This document shows, in pieces, positions 26,756 to 35,487 of a DNA stretch of 46,426 nucleotides. The notes below the pieces were generated by a model. It made no database searches and was not told the DNA's origin. It saw nothing but the letters and a program-made list of their open reading frames with translations. Source of the stretch: Rouxiella badensis (GTDB taxonomy: Bacteria > Pseudomonadota > Gammaproteobacteria > Enterobacterales > Enterobacteriaceae); assembly GCF_002093665.1 (NCBI RefSeq), contig NZ_MRWE01000039.1, positions 1 through 46,426 on the forward strand, in the 5' to 3' direction. Numbering within the stretch: the first letter of the stretch is position 1; every line of letters starts with the position of its first letter. The position numbers were made by a program, and so were the translations under genes.

Positions 26756-27799
26756 TTATTTTTGTTGTGCAAGAAGCTGGCGCAGTTTCTCGTTGTCTTT
26801 GGTCGAGAAGGCGTCGGCGTTATCTTTGGTAATTAAAGCCTGCGGTGTGGACACCACGCGGGAGATTTTCTGGCCAGCTATCAGGCGCAGCATCACGTCC
26901 ATCGCCACTTCGCCGGTCAGCACCGGGAAGCTGTCCACGGTACCGGTCAGCTCGCCGCGCTTGATGGAGGCGTAGGCGTCGGAGATGCCGTCGGTGCCGA
27001 ACACCGCCGTTTGCTTGCTTTTACCCGCCGAACGAACGGCTTCGACTACGCCCAGCGCCATGCCGTCATTGTTGGCGTAGAAACCGATTAAATCAGGATA
27101 TTGCTGCAAAATGGTCGAGGCGGCATCGTAGGCTTTTTCTCGGCTCCAGTTGGCCGGTACGCTAGCGACAACCTTGAATTTACCGTTGGCAGCTATCGTC
27201 TCGCGAAAGCCCTTGGTACGCTGACCGGCGGCGTAAACCCCGGGTTGTCCCTCGATAATTGCGACGCTGCCGCCGTTTGGATAGTGCTGGATAAACCACT
27301 GCGCCACGCGCACGCCGTTGTCTTTCTGCACGTTGCCGACGTAGTGCGCCGCGTTTGGCATCACCGCATCGTTAACGTTAACCACCGCAATCCCTTTGCT
27401 CTGTGCGACGTCATACGCCGGTTGCAGGTTGGCGTCGGTCTGCGGGGAAACCAGCAGACCATTAAAGCCCTGAGCAATCAGCGTTTCGGCAATTGAAAGC
27501 TGGCCGAGCTGGTCATCTTCATTGGCCGCTGCCTGATAGGCGAAGGTAAAGCCGTCTTTATCGGCGACGTTTTTATAGCCTTGCCCCAGCGAGCGCCAGT
27601 ATTCGTTGGTCAGCGTTTTGGACACGCCGCCGATTTTTAGCTTGGCATCGGGCTTAGGCATCGCGCCGTATTTGCTATCGAGCTGGGTCCAGTCAGTTCT
27701 GTCCGGCTCGGTATCGGACTGTAGGGGAGCCAGCTCCGCCGCATAAATACTTGAGCTAAACAGGGCGGAGGCGATGGCCAGTAAAAGAAACTTTTTCAT
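26756..27799 (-). CDS. Periplasmic sugar-binding protein (RbsB-like)
   Basis: 347 residues with a signal peptide of about 20 residues (MKKFLLLAIASALFSSSIYA). The mature part is a type-I periplasmic binding fold: 'YKNVADKDGFTFAYQAAAN', 'LIAQGFNGLLVSPQTDANLQ', 'VAIIEGQPGVYAAGQRTKG', 'IGFYANNDGMALGVVEAVR' and 'AVFGTDGISDAYASIKRGEL'. Aromatic and Asp/Asn residues at these sites usually bind a pyranose. It lies second in the operon after the TIM-barrel isomerase gene. The ligand is unknown. The insertion near residues 25-50 (before 'KLKIGGVSKTLTNEYW') is longer than in RbsB. Confidence 0.92.
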   Translation of the reverse strand: MKKFLLLAIASALFSSSIYAAELAPLQSDTEPDRTDWTQLDSKYGAMPKPDAKLKIGGVSKTLTNEYWRSLGQGYKNVADKDGFTFAYQAAANEDDQLGQLSIAETLIAQGFNGLLVSPQTDANLQPAYDVAQSKGIAVVNVNDAVMPNAAHYVGNVQKDNGVRVAQWFIQHYPNGGSVAIIEGQPGVYAAGQRTKGFRETIAANGKFKVVASVPANWSREKAYDAASTILQQYPDLIGFYANNDGMALGVVEAVRSAGKSKQTAVFGTDGISDAYASIKRGELTGTVDSFPVLTGEVAMDVMLRLIAGQKISRVVSTPQALITKDNADAFSTKDNEKLRQLLAQQK

Positions 27800-27882
27800 G
27801 TTCTATCCTTTTATTTTTATGAGGTTTTCAGGACGATTTGCCGCGCCGAAGCACTACGCCACGCCCCGTGTAGGGATGAGGG

Positions 27883-28860
27883 TTATGAAAACATGATGTC
27901 ATTGATAATCAGCTGCGACGCGACCGCGTCCTGCTCGCCGATGGCTGCACGCAGCGCCTGGTTATCGTCCAGCTTTTCGCACAGCTTGAGCAGGCGTTTC
28001 ACGGTCGCGATGTTCGCTTCGGCCTCACGCACCGGGTCCAGACCGCTGGCGTCCGGGAAGGTGTCGAAGTAATACGCACCCTGATAACCGTCGCGCTGCA
28101 TCTGCCAAAGGAATTCCAGCGTGGCTTTCGGATTGACCGAGGCGACCATCAGCCCGTCGTCGCGTTTGCCCCAGCCATCGTTGCAGTCCAGACCCAGCAG
28201 GCGCGAGCGGCGTGAAACCATCGCCGCGGCGTAGGCCGGGATCTCGTTGGCGTAGAGCACGTGGGCGAAATCGAGGGTGATCCCCAGATTCGGGCATCCG
28301 GCTTCTTCGACGGCGATCAGACAGGTCGTCACGTTGGGAAAAATGCTGTATGCGCGCGGCTCGTTGGGTTTGTATTCAATGCTGACATCCACGTCCGGCG
28401 CATATTCGGCCACTTCACGCACCGCGCTTACTGCGTCTTCCCAGATCTTTTTATAGTCGGCCTGGAAGCAATAGTCGAAGCCGTCCTGGCCCATCCACAG
28501 GGTCATCAGGTTGGAGCCAAATTCCCGGCCCGCGTCGATCCCGCGTTTAGTCAGTTCGATAGCTTTACGACGGATTTCAGGATTGGGGTTGGTGAAGGCA
28601 CCAATCTTGAATTCTGGAGCGTCCCAACGCATTTGCATGCCGTTGACCGCCAGTCCCACGTCTTCGATACGCTGACGCAGGCTTCTGATATCGGTAGTAA
28701 TGTGTTGTGGGTAATTGAGATCCAGATGCGTTAACCCTTTAACCGTCGAAGCACGCTCAATCATTTGTATAACCGACGGTTTGCCCTGTTGGTTTGGCCA
28801 GTAAAGGTGTGCCCCAGAGGCAAAAGAGTTTAAACGGGTAGCAAATTTGAGATCAGACAT
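27883..28860 (-). CDS. Xylose-isomerase-like TIM-barrel sugar isomerase/epimerase
   Basis: 325 residues from the ATG at 28860, preferred over 28899 because AAGGAAG lies six bases upstream. It belongs to the AP-endonuclease-2/xylose-isomerase-like superfamily. Metal-site motifs are the acids in 'DVSIEYKPNEPRAY' and 'GITLDFAHVLYANE', 'LGLDCNDGWGKRDDGL' and 'GAYYFDTFPDASGLDPVRE'. It resembles L-rhamnose-isomerase-like and other sugar isomerase/epimerases of this superfamily. As first gene of the importer-kinase operon it probably isomerises the imported sugar before phosphorylation. The substrate is not predictable. An inverted repeat (28899-28920) precedes it. Confidence 0.88.
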   Translation of the reverse strand: MSDLKFATRLNSFASGAHLYWPNQQGKPSVIQMIERASTVKGLTHLDLNYPQHITTDIRSLRQRIEDVGLAVNGMQMRWDAPEFKIGAFTNPNPEIRRKAIELTKRGIDAGREFGSNLMTLWMGQDGFDYCFQADYKKIWEDAVSAVREVAEYAPDVDVSIEYKPNEPRAYSIFPNVTTCLIAVEEAGCPNLGITLDFAHVLYANEIPAYAAAMVSRRSRLLGLDCNDGWGKRDDGLMVASVNPKATLEFLWQMQRDGYQGAYYFDTFPDASGLDPVREAEANIATVKRLLKLCEKLDDNQALRAAIGEQDAVASQLIINDIMFS

Positions 28861-28898
28861 TTGTCTTCCTTTATAAATTGACCGTGATGTACTTTCCA

Positions 28899-28920
28899 AC
28901 TTTACCTATTTTAGTAAAGT
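28899..28920. promoter_or_regulatory. Operator-like inverted repeat before the isomerase operon
   Basis: ACTTTAC-CTATTTTA-GTAAAGT has perfect 7-bp arms and an 8-bp spacer, about 40 bp upstream of the operon's first ATG. It is a candidate site for the RpiR-family regulator encoded in the operon. Confidence 0.5.
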
Positions 28921-29050
28921 AGTTTTATTATGAGGTGCCGTGACTATTTCACGCAAGATTAAAAAACATTCAAATTCTGGATTTGGGATGCTATTCACAG
29001 ATCTGTTACATCACCAAAAAAGGCGGTGATTTTGGCTCTTTTCTTGCGCC

Positions 29051-29064
29051 GTGACGTAGCTCAC
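29051..29064. promoter_or_regulatory. CRP-like site (GTGA-N6-TCAC)
   Basis: GTGACGTAGCTCAC contains both CRP half-site cores with the correct six-base spacing. It is about 190 bp upstream of the isomerase operon start codon, on the promoter side, which suits a sugar operon under catabolite control. Confidence 0.5.
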
Positions 29065-29170
29065 CTTTGTCGTTCAGAAAGCAGCAGGCAGGGCGTCACG
29101 AGAAGGTGAAGGCGGGATGACATTACGCTGTGATTTTTTTATGTGAAGTTATGGCGCAGTAAGCAAGATT

Positions 29171-29202
29171 AATAAAAGGCCGGTGAGCAGGACGCTCACC
29201 GG
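29171..29202 (-). terminator. Rho-independent terminator after the lactonase gene
   Basis: CCGGTGAGC (29180-29188) and GCTCACCGG (29194-29202) form a perfect 9-bp stem with a 5-nt loop. On the minus strand it is followed by CCTTTTATT. It lies six bases after the SMP-30 stop and separates the two importer operons. Confidence 0.85.
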
Positions 29203-29207
29203 TGAGG

Positions 29208-30068
29208 TTATTGTTGGCCGAGTCTTAAACGATAAAGTGAGGTTGTTGCGGTGATGTACAGTTCGTCGCCGTTCTCGCCGCCGAAGGTGCAGTTTGAAAC
29301 CCGTTCAGGTACCGGGATTTTACCCATACGCTGCCCGTCGGCATTAAAAATGATAACGCCGTCTTCACAGCTGCAAAAAATCCTGCCCTGCTCATCGATG
29401 CAGAAACCGTCTGGAATGCCGGGAGCCACCTCGGCGAAGAAGCGGCCGATGCCGAGTCTGTTCTCCTCTACCGGAAACACGCGCAGCTCACGGCGACCGA
29501 GGGTAGGAAAGTCGACTATCGACATATCGGCCACGTAAAGCAGGCTTTCGTCCGGCGAAAATGCCAGCCCGTTGGGGCGCTGCACGTCGCTGGTCGCGAT
29601 GCTCAGGGCGTGAGTTCTTGGGTTAAAACAGTAGACATAACAACCGATAACCTGGCTTTCAGATTTAAATCCTTCCTCGTCGTTAATAATGCCGTAGGGG
29701 GGATCGGTAAACCAGATTGTGCCATCCGAACGCACCACCACGTCATTGGGTGAATTAAAACGTTTGCCGTCGACCCGGTCGACGAGCAGTGTGACTTCAC
29801 CCTGTGCGTCGGTCCGGCTAATACCGCGACGGCCGTGTTCACAGCTGACAATACGCCCATCGGCGTCGAGGGCGTTACCGTTGGCAAAATTTGACGACGC
29901 GCGAAACAGACTGACGCCGTCTTCGGCCGACCAGCGAAACATGCGATTGCCTTTTACATCACTAAAAACAATTGCCTGCTGGTACGGCAACCATACCGGC
30001 CCTTCGGCCCAGATGGCCGGTGAGCACAGTTTCTCAAGTTTATTCTCCCGCCAGTTCAGTTCGGACAT
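29208..30068 (-). CDS. SMP-30/gluconolactonase-family sugar lactonase
   Basis: 286 residues, a six-bladed beta-propeller lactonase. Metal-site residues are Glu22 in 'WAEGPVWLP', Asn109/Asp110 in 'FNSPNDVVVRSDGTIWFTDP', Asn166 in 'RPNGLAFSPDESLLYVAD' and the Asp in 'PDGFCID'. It hydrolyses aldono-1,4 or 1,5-lactones to sugar acids in the cytoplasm (no signal peptide). It closes the second importer operon, 14 bp after the binding-protein gene, and is followed by a terminator. A lactonase implies that the imported sugar is first oxidised by a dehydrogenase; none is adjacent. Ligand unknown. Confidence 0.92.
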   Translation of the reverse strand: MSELNWRENKLEKLCSPAIWAEGPVWLPYQQAIVFSDVKGNRMFRWSAEDGVSLFRASSNFANGNALDADGRIVSCEHGRRGISRTDAQGEVTLLVDRVDGKRFNSPNDVVVRSDGTIWFTDPPYGIINDEEGFKSESQVIGCYVYCFNPRTHALSIATSDVQRPNGLAFSPDESLLYVADMSIVDFPTLGRRELRVFPVEENRLGIGRFFAEVAPGIPDGFCIDEQGRIFCSCEDGVIIFNADGQRMGKIPVPERVSNCTFGGENGDELYITATTSLYRLRLGQQ

Positions 30069-30082
30069 GGTTTATCCCCGCG

Positions 30083-31189
30083 TTACTTCACGCCCCAAAT
30101 TGTTTTGTAATGCCCCTGATAATCGTTTTGCGGATCAAAGGTATTGTTCTTTCCGCCATCGCTGGAAATATTGTCGCGGGTGACCAGATGCGGGGTCGTG
30201 ACATAGCCGGAAGGCGGCTGTTTAGCGAAGGCGCGGTTGAGTTCATCGAGCAACTGCCAGCCGTGCAGTTTTAGCGGTTCCGGCACCGTTGCCGACTGGC
30301 TGTCGCCCGAACGAATACGCTGATACGCCGAAATGGAGCCGTCACCGGCCGAAATATTATAAGGCGCTTTTTCGCCACCTTTGCCGGCAGTTTTCAGCGA
30401 CGGGGCCATAAAGTCGAAATACAGGTCATTGATTGCCAAAGCATACTGGAAATTATCGCCGTATTTTTGCAGCAGGCTGAAGGTCATGGAAGGCATACGG
30501 TTGGCGGTGTCCGCCAACGGCGTATCGATAAATTCTAGCACCTGGCAGCCGCTGCATTTTTCTATCTCTTTCTTCATCACGTTGGCCTTGTCCAGCGCGA
30601 TTTGATACAGCGAATCGGTAAAGATAAGCACCTTGGCCTTACCGTCGGATTTCACCACCGCATACTGCGCGGCAATCTGCGCGACCTGCGTCGAGTCAGA
30701 GGTGACATTGTAGAAAACGTTGTATTTGGCGATCGGACCCGGCTCGGGCACGGCGTGCCAGGCGACGAGAGTGATGCCCTCGCTGACGGCTTTTTTCAGC
30801 GGAATTTTGGCTACGTTAGGATTCCAGCCGCCGATGACAATGCCGTCGGGCTTCTGGGCAATTGCCTGGTTGAGCGAAGACAGCTGGTCTTTTATTGAGC
30901 CGCCGCCGTCGAGCGTTTCAAGCTTCCAGCCTGCGGCCGCTGCGGCTTCGCTGAGTCCCTGCTGCACGCCCTGAACGCCGCCGTTTTTCATGTCGGAGGC
31001 AATAAAGATGATGCGTTTACCGGCCTGCAATTTAGGACCAGAGGTCGGCCCGTCCCACTGGGTAACCGGCGTGACGGCCTTGTCGACGGCCTGCTTTGCA
31101 CTGTCGAGATAGGCGTCGGCAAAGGCTGTGGTCGAACTTAAGAAAACGCTGCCTGATATCAGGACGGCCAAGAGAGTTTTTGATTTCAT
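30083..31189 (-). CDS. Sugar ABC substrate-binding protein (second system)
   Basis: 368 residues. A signal peptide of about 24 residues ends 'STTAFA-DAYLD'. The mature protein has a type-I periplasmic binding fold ('KRIIFIASDMKNGGVQGVQQ', 'QAIAQKPDGIVIGGWNPNVA', 'LVAWHAVPEPGPIAKYNVFY', 'VTSDSTQVAQIAAQYAV'). It is unlike the RbsB-like protein of the neighbouring operon and resembles the group of larger 'substrate-binding domain' proteins associated with sugar ABC systems. Two cysteines in 'KCSGCQVLEF' could form a disulphide in the periplasm. Ligand unknown; the downstream lactonase suggests a sugar or polyol. Confidence 0.9.
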   Translation of the reverse strand: MKSKTLLAVLISGSVFLSSTTAFADAYLDSAKQAVDKAVTPVTQWDGPTSGPKLQAGKRIIFIASDMKNGGVQGVQQGLSEAAAAAGWKLETLDGGGSIKDQLSSLNQAIAQKPDGIVIGGWNPNVAKIPLKKAVSEGITLVAWHAVPEPGPIAKYNVFYNVTSDSTQVAQIAAQYAVVKSDGKAKVLIFTDSLYQIALDKANVMKKEIEKCSGCQVLEFIDTPLADTANRMPSMTFSLLQKYGDNFQYALAINDLYFDFMAPSLKTAGKGGEKAPYNISAGDGSISAYQRIRSGDSQSATVPEPLKLHGWQLLDELNRAFAKQPPSGYVTTPHLVTRDNISSDGGKNNTFDPQNDYQGHYKTIWGVK

Positions 31190-31208
31190 TATTGTTCTCC
31201 AAAATGAC

Positions 31209-32300
31209 TTAAGGGCGTTGATCGGCTTCGTGTGTAGGGGGCATCTCTTTTTTAGTGACCGCCTGACTGCGCTGCACCGCTTTTTGATTCAGCAGACGTC
31301 GGCGCTGGGCGTAACCGGCAAGGGTGATGGAAAGCAGCAGCGTCACGCCGTTAAACAGAGGCTCGACCCAGAAGTCGCCACCGAACTGTTGAATACCGGC
31401 GATGCCGATGGCGAGCACCGCAATGCCGACTACCGTACCCCAGACGTTGACGCGGCCGGGGCGGATAGTGGTACTGCCGAGGAATGCACCGACAAGGGCC
31501 GGGAGCAGATAATCCATGCCGACGCTGGCCTGGCCTACGCCCTGTTCGGAGGCTATCAGCACGCCGGTGAAGCCTGTAAGCACGCTCGAGGCAATGAACG
31601 CGCCGATGGTGTAACGGTTGACCGAAATCCCGTTCAGCCGCGCGGCCGCAGGATTGCCACCGACGGCGTACATGCAGCGGCCAAGCGGAGTGTGTTCTGT
31701 GATGAGCCACAGCACCACCGCGACCAGCAGTACGTAGAAGGCAACAATGGGGATACCGGCGATTTCGGTATGATGGAGGGCGGTAAACGCGTCGGGCAGG
31801 TCGCCGACGATTTGCCGTCCGCCCGAGTGCCACAGTGCGATAGCGTAAAGCACGGTGCCGGAGCCGAGCGTGGCGACGAAGCTGTCGATGTCGGCCAGCG
31901 CGACCAGAATACCGTTCAGCAGACCGTAAAGCGCTGACAGAATCAGCACCGCCACCACGGCAAATTCCCACGAGAAGCCGTATTGCACCTGCAAGGTGAT
32001 GGCGAGAATGTGCCACAGCACGATGCCGAACCCGACGTTGAGGTCAATCTTGCCGACTATCATCGGGATAGTCGCCGCCAGCGCCAGCAGTGCAATTTTT
32101 GACTTGCTGGAGAGGATGGCCTGTAGGGTTAACATCGAAGCGAAGGCCGGGGTGGCGAGCGAAAAGAAGATCACCAGCGCAATGCACAACAGCAGCAGGC
32201 CGTAGCGGGTGAGGACTTGCATACTCCATGCGCCTGCGCCGTGCTGGCGAAGGCTGACGCGCTGCTCGAGAGCGGTTGATTTAATAGATGTTTTCGACAT
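31209..32300 (-). CDS. Sugar ABC permease (RbsC-type, second system)
   Basis: 363 residues, BPD_transp_2 family. Helices span about 30-345. Landmarks are 'IPMIVGKIDLNVGFGIVLW' (the equivalent of the ISGGIDLSVG loop, but with KIDLN), 'GRCMYAVGGNPAAARLNGIS' and 'LVGAFLGSTTIRPGRVNVWG'. The C-terminus is a longer charged tail ('KEMPPTHEADQRP'). It pairs with the ATPase encoded 65 bp upstream. The divergence of the membrane-entry loop from the first system suggests a different ligand. Confidence 0.92.
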   Translation of the reverse strand: MSKTSIKSTALEQRVSLRQHGAGAWSMQVLTRYGLLLLCIALVIFFSLATPAFASMLTLQAILSSKSKIALLALAATIPMIVGKIDLNVGFGIVLWHILAITLQVQYGFSWEFAVVAVLILSALYGLLNGILVALADIDSFVATLGSGTVLYAIALWHSGGRQIVGDLPDAFTALHHTEIAGIPIVAFYVLLVAVVLWLITEHTPLGRCMYAVGGNPAAARLNGISVNRYTIGAFIASSVLTGFTGVLIASEQGVGQASVGMDYLLPALVGAFLGSTTIRPGRVNVWGTVVGIAVLAIGIAGIQQFGGDFWVEPLFNGVTLLLSITLAGYAQRRRLLNQKAVQRSQAVTKKEMPPTHEADQRP

Positions 32301-32365
32301 GACATTGACGCCTTATGGTTCTTTTAAACGCTTAAGCCGGACACAGTGAAACGAGATGAGTGTAT

Positions 32366-33904
32366 TCAGGATGTAGCAAGAATTTCCCCGGTGCTGGCAG
32401 ACGCCAACTCCAAAAGATTGGCAAAGGTGACGTCTTCATTTTTGAGTTCGCCAACCACGTTGCCGCGATTAAATACCAGCGCGCGATTACAGATGTGGGC
32501 TATTTCCTCGAAATCGGTCGAGATAACCAGCACCGCAACCCCTTCGGCCAGCGATTTATTAAGCAGATGATAGATTTCGGCGCGCGCACCGACGTCCACG
32601 CCCGCCGTCGGATCTTCAAGGATCAGCAGCGGTGCATTGAGGTTCATCCAGCGCGCCATGACCACCTTTTGCTGATTACCGCCGGAAAGGGCGCTGACGG
32701 TGGTGTTGACGTCTTTGGGGCGGATGTCGAACAGCTGCACTTTCCACCAGCTCGCGCCCGTTTCTTGACGATTGCTGTAGCGTGAGAACAGCCGATGTCC
32801 GGCGATGCAGGGGTTGAGAAACAGGTTTTCCCGCACGCTCATGGTCATCACCAGACTTTCTCCGGTGCGATCTCCGGCGACCAGTGACACACCGCGCGCA
32901 ATTGCGTCGGCGGGCGTACTGGCTTTGAACGGACTGCCGCGAAAAGTAATGTTGCCGTGGGTTTTTTCGCGCAGGCCAAACAGCAGTCGGCCAATTTCTT
33001 CCTGTCCTGCACCGCGCAACCCGGCGAGTGCCAGCATTTCGCCGGGTTGAAGCGAGAAGCTCAGCGGGCCAATTTCTCCAACGATGACGTCATCGAGCTG
33101 GAGCACCGGCGGTTGATTGACAGGCAGCGGCTCGCGCTGGTCATCCTCAACGCTTTCACCGACTATCAGGTTGACAAGGTCGCGCAGCGAATAGTCAGAA
33201 GTTTTACCTCCGGCAACGTATCGGCCGTCGCGCATCACACAGACGTTGTCGGCAATCTCAATCACTTCATCCAGACGGTGAGTGACGTAAATCATGCCGA
33301 CTTTTTTGGCGCGCAGTCGGTTAATAACAGTGAAAAGATGGCGGACATCATTGGCTGGCAGGGAGGCAGTGGGTTCGTCAAGCACCAGAAGTTCGGCATT
33401 GACTGCCACCGCACGGGCGATCGCCAGCAGTGATTTTTCGGTACGTGACAGTTCGAATACCCGCGCGTCGGGGTCAAGGGCAATGCCGACCTCTTTCAGC
33501 GCATTGAGCGCGCGCTGACGAATGGCTTTCCAGTTAATCAGCCCTAAACGCCTCGGGAATCCCATCACCAGCGCCATATTTTCGGCAACCGTCATCCATT
33601 CTATTAATCCCAGGTCTTGATGGATAAAGGCGATCGGCTGTCTGGATCCATTTTTGAGGTCATTGGCCGAATGAATATTTTTGCCCTGAAACAGGATGTC
33701 GCCGCCGTCGCGGGTATAAACTCCCGCCAGCACTTTTATCAGCGTCGATTTTCCCGCACCGTTTTCCCCCAGCAGCGCCAGCACTTTGCCGGGTAGCACC
33801 TCCAGACTGACATCATTAACCGCCGGGTTGCCGCCAAAACGTTTGACGATATGTTGCATCGAGAGGATGGGCCGATCGTCACTGATTTGATTGTCACTTT
33901 GCAT
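32366..33904 (-). CDS. Sugar ABC ATPase with two cassettes (second system)
   Basis: 512 residues from the ATG at 33904, preferred because an AAGGGCG ribosome site lies upstream; the longer frame begins with TTG. Tandem cassettes: Walker A 'GENGAGKSTLIKVL', 'LSRTEKSLLAIARAVA', Walker B 'ELLVLDEPTASL'; then degenerate 'GLRGAGQEEIGRLLFG', signature 'LSGGNQQKVVMARWM' and 'LLILEDPTAGVDVGARAEIY'. In the second Walker B the usual Asp-Glu is Glu-Asp. It heads the operon ATPase-permease-binding protein-lactonase, divergent from the IclR regulator. Confidence 0.93.
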   Translation of the reverse strand: MQSDNQISDDRPILSMQHIVKRFGGNPAVNDVSLEVLPGKVLALLGENGAGKSTLIKVLAGVYTRDGGDILFQGKNIHSANDLKNGSRQPIAFIHQDLGLIEWMTVAENMALVMGFPRRLGLINWKAIRQRALNALKEVGIALDPDARVFELSRTEKSLLAIARAVAVNAELLVLDEPTASLPANDVRHLFTVINRLRAKKVGMIYVTHRLDEVIEIADNVCVMRDGRYVAGGKTSDYSLRDLVNLIVGESVEDDQREPLPVNQPPVLQLDDVIVGEIGPLSFSLQPGEMLALAGLRGAGQEEIGRLLFGLREKTHGNITFRGSPFKASTPADAIARGVSLVAGDRTGESLVMTMSVRENLFLNPCIAGHRLFSRYSNRQETGASWWKVQLFDIRPKDVNTTVSALSGGNQQKVVMARWMNLNAPLLILEDPTAGVDVGARAEIYHLLNKSLAEGVAVLVISTDFEEIAHICNRALVFNRGNVVGELKNEDVTFANLLELASASTGEILATS

Positions 33905-34179
33905 CTTTACGCCCTTTTGAACGCTACGCTGAGTTACCAACAAACAAAATGGAAAGAGATAAACGACTGGTCTAGAATCACACGATAAATTTCAATATGC
34001 GAAACCTGATTTCAAAAATACTATGCGCATTGAGTGAAATAATCAAAGTTGTGAATGATTTTATTTACTCTATAAATCATAAGGTTAATAATAATGTTGC
34101 TTAAATGTGACCGGTAACACAGTTTGGTGAGCGTGCTGAAAAGCCGTATGAGTAGACTTTTAAACGAGGGAAATATGAG
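33905..34179. promoter_or_regulatory. Divergent promoter region, IclR gene versus second importer
   Basis: 275 bp. A CRP-like site lies at 34106-34121, and TTTC/GAAA half-sites with partial dyad symmetry (GAAACCTGATTTC and the preceding TTTCAATATGCGAAA, around 33991-34014) are candidate IclR-family operators on the importer side. No gene is seen. Confidence 0.5.
34106..34121. promoter_or_regulatory. CRP-like site (TGTGA-N6-ACACA)
   Basis: TGTGACCGGTAACACA matches the CRP consensus TGTGA-N6-TCACA at nine of ten core positions. It is centred about 66 bp before the IclR start codon and about 210 bp from the divergent ATPase gene. Confidence 0.6.
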
Positions 34180-34998
34180 ATGAGTCACAAAACAGCGGAT
34201 GAAGAGAGATCGGGCAAAGAGAAACCTCTGGGCAGTCAAAGTCTGTTTCGCGGCCTTCAGCTGATAGAGATCCTGGGCAATTTCCCCAACGGCTGTCCGC
34301 TTGCCCATCTGGCCGAGCTGGCGGATATGAATAAAAGCACGGTACATCGACTGTTGCAGGGGCTGCACGCCAGCGGCTATGTCACGCCCGCGCCTTCTCC
34401 GGGAAGTTACCGGCTGACTACCAAGCTAATTTCTATCGGCCAGAAGGCGCTGACATCGCTCAATATCATCCACGTTGCCGCACCGCATCTTGAACAGCTG
34501 AATCTGAAAACCGGCGAAACGGTGAATTTCTCAACCCGTGAAGATGACCACGTGCTGCTTATCTATAAGCTTGAGCCGACCACCGGCATGATGAGAACAC
34601 GGGCCTACATTGGGCAGCACATGCCGCTCTACTGTTCGGCGATGGGTAAGATTTTTATGGCCTATGAGCAGAGCCAGTTCACCGACCACTACTGGCAAAC
34701 GCATCAGGATGAGATTCAGGTTTTAACCCGCAATACGCTGACCGAACTGTCGAAGATGCAGGAGGAACTGGCCGATATTCGCCAGTTTAAACGGGCGATG
34801 GATCGCGAAGAGAACGAGCTAGGGGTTTCCTGCATTGCGGCACCGGTTTTCGACCTGCACCAGCAGGTGAAATACAGCGTGTCGGTCTCTCTGCCGACCG
34901 CCAAACTCAAACAGGTCGGCACGAAGGCGCTCACCGAGGCGGTGCAGGACATCGCGCAGCGTATTTCTAAAGAAATTGGTTTTGTCACGCCGCAGTAA
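34180..34998 (+). CDS. IclR-family transcriptional regulator
   Basis: 272 residues. The N-terminal winged helix is 'QSLFRGLQLIEILGNFPNGC' then 'LAHLAELADMNKSTVHRLLQ' and 'GLHASGYVTPAPSPGSYRLT'. The C-terminal IclR effector domain covers about 95-265 ('AAPHLEQLNLKTGETVNFST', 'MPLYCSAMGKIFMA', 'ELGVSCIAAPVFD'). Regulators of this type often sense sugar acids or related small molecules (as KdgR does). It is divergent from the second importer operon, which it most likely controls. The ATG at 34180 follows GGGAAATATGAG. Confidence 0.93.
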   Translation: MSHKTADEERSGKEKPLGSQSLFRGLQLIEILGNFPNGCPLAHLAELADMNKSTVHRLLQGLHASGYVTPAPSPGSYRLTTKLISIGQKALTSLNIIHVAAPHLEQLNLKTGETVNFSTREDDHVLLIYKLEPTTGMMRTRAYIGQHMPLYCSAMGKIFMAYEQSQFTDHYWQTHQDEIQVLTRNTLTELSKMQEELADIRQFKRAMDREENELGVSCIAAPVFDLHQQVKYSVSVSLPTAKLKQVGTKALTEAVQDIAQRISKEIGFVTPQ

Positions 34999-35487
34999 AC
35001 TGGCAGAGGAAAGTATGGCTAAGCGGCCTGGGGAGCAGGCATTCATACTATTTTCAAACTGTAGCGAAAAAACGCCGTTTTTTTCTGGTTCGTTTAGTTA
35101 ACATTTTGTTTCGTATAACACTTTATTGTGCCTGCTGCGCCCCAAAATCCCGCTTTTCATCGTGAAAAAACGCTTAATCATGTCAATTTATGACCAGATG
35201 TCCATGCTAAGTGTGTGGTCTGACATACACCACCGTTACAAATTCGACCCTGAGGTTTTTTGGGTTAACGTACTGAATAACCGCATCTTTAGCAGGGTGG
35301 TTGTACAAAATTGTTAATAAATTGGTCAGAAAGAGTTATAGCGTTAACACTAAAACGAATCAGGTGGTACAATGCCGCGCTCATGTTTTGACGCAAATAT
35401 ATTTAAGTTGTTCATCCTTGAGAAGACCGTAGTAACTATTACAATTTGTAATTACTATCAAAATAAATTTTTTTGGAGAGTGCCTGC
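34999..35487. promoter_or_regulatory. Region upstream of gcd
   Basis: 489 bp with no convincing gene. A candidate gcd promoter is TTAACA (35344-35349) and TACAAT (35368-35373), spaced 18 bp, giving a leader of about 110 nt. GGAGAG before the ATG is the ribosome site. I saw no clear terminator for the IclR gene. Confidence 0.5.

Larger units (their letters stand above)
28861..29207. promoter_or_regulatory. Promoter region of the RpiR-type operon
   Basis: 347 bp between the isomerase gene and the next gene, both on the minus strand. It contains the inverted repeat at 28899-28920, a CRP-like site at 29051-29064 and the terminator of the upstream operon (29171-29202). No gene is seen. Confidence 0.5.

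Noticed and set aside
31351-32016. Minus-strand open frame of 221 codons overlapping the second permease
   Set aside because: It is an alternative frame of the real permease, rich in Arg and Ser, with no domain.
35126-35317. Plus-strand open frame of 63 codons upstream of gcd
   Set aside because: No ribosome site, no known domain, unusual composition; more likely untranslated leader or spacer DNA.
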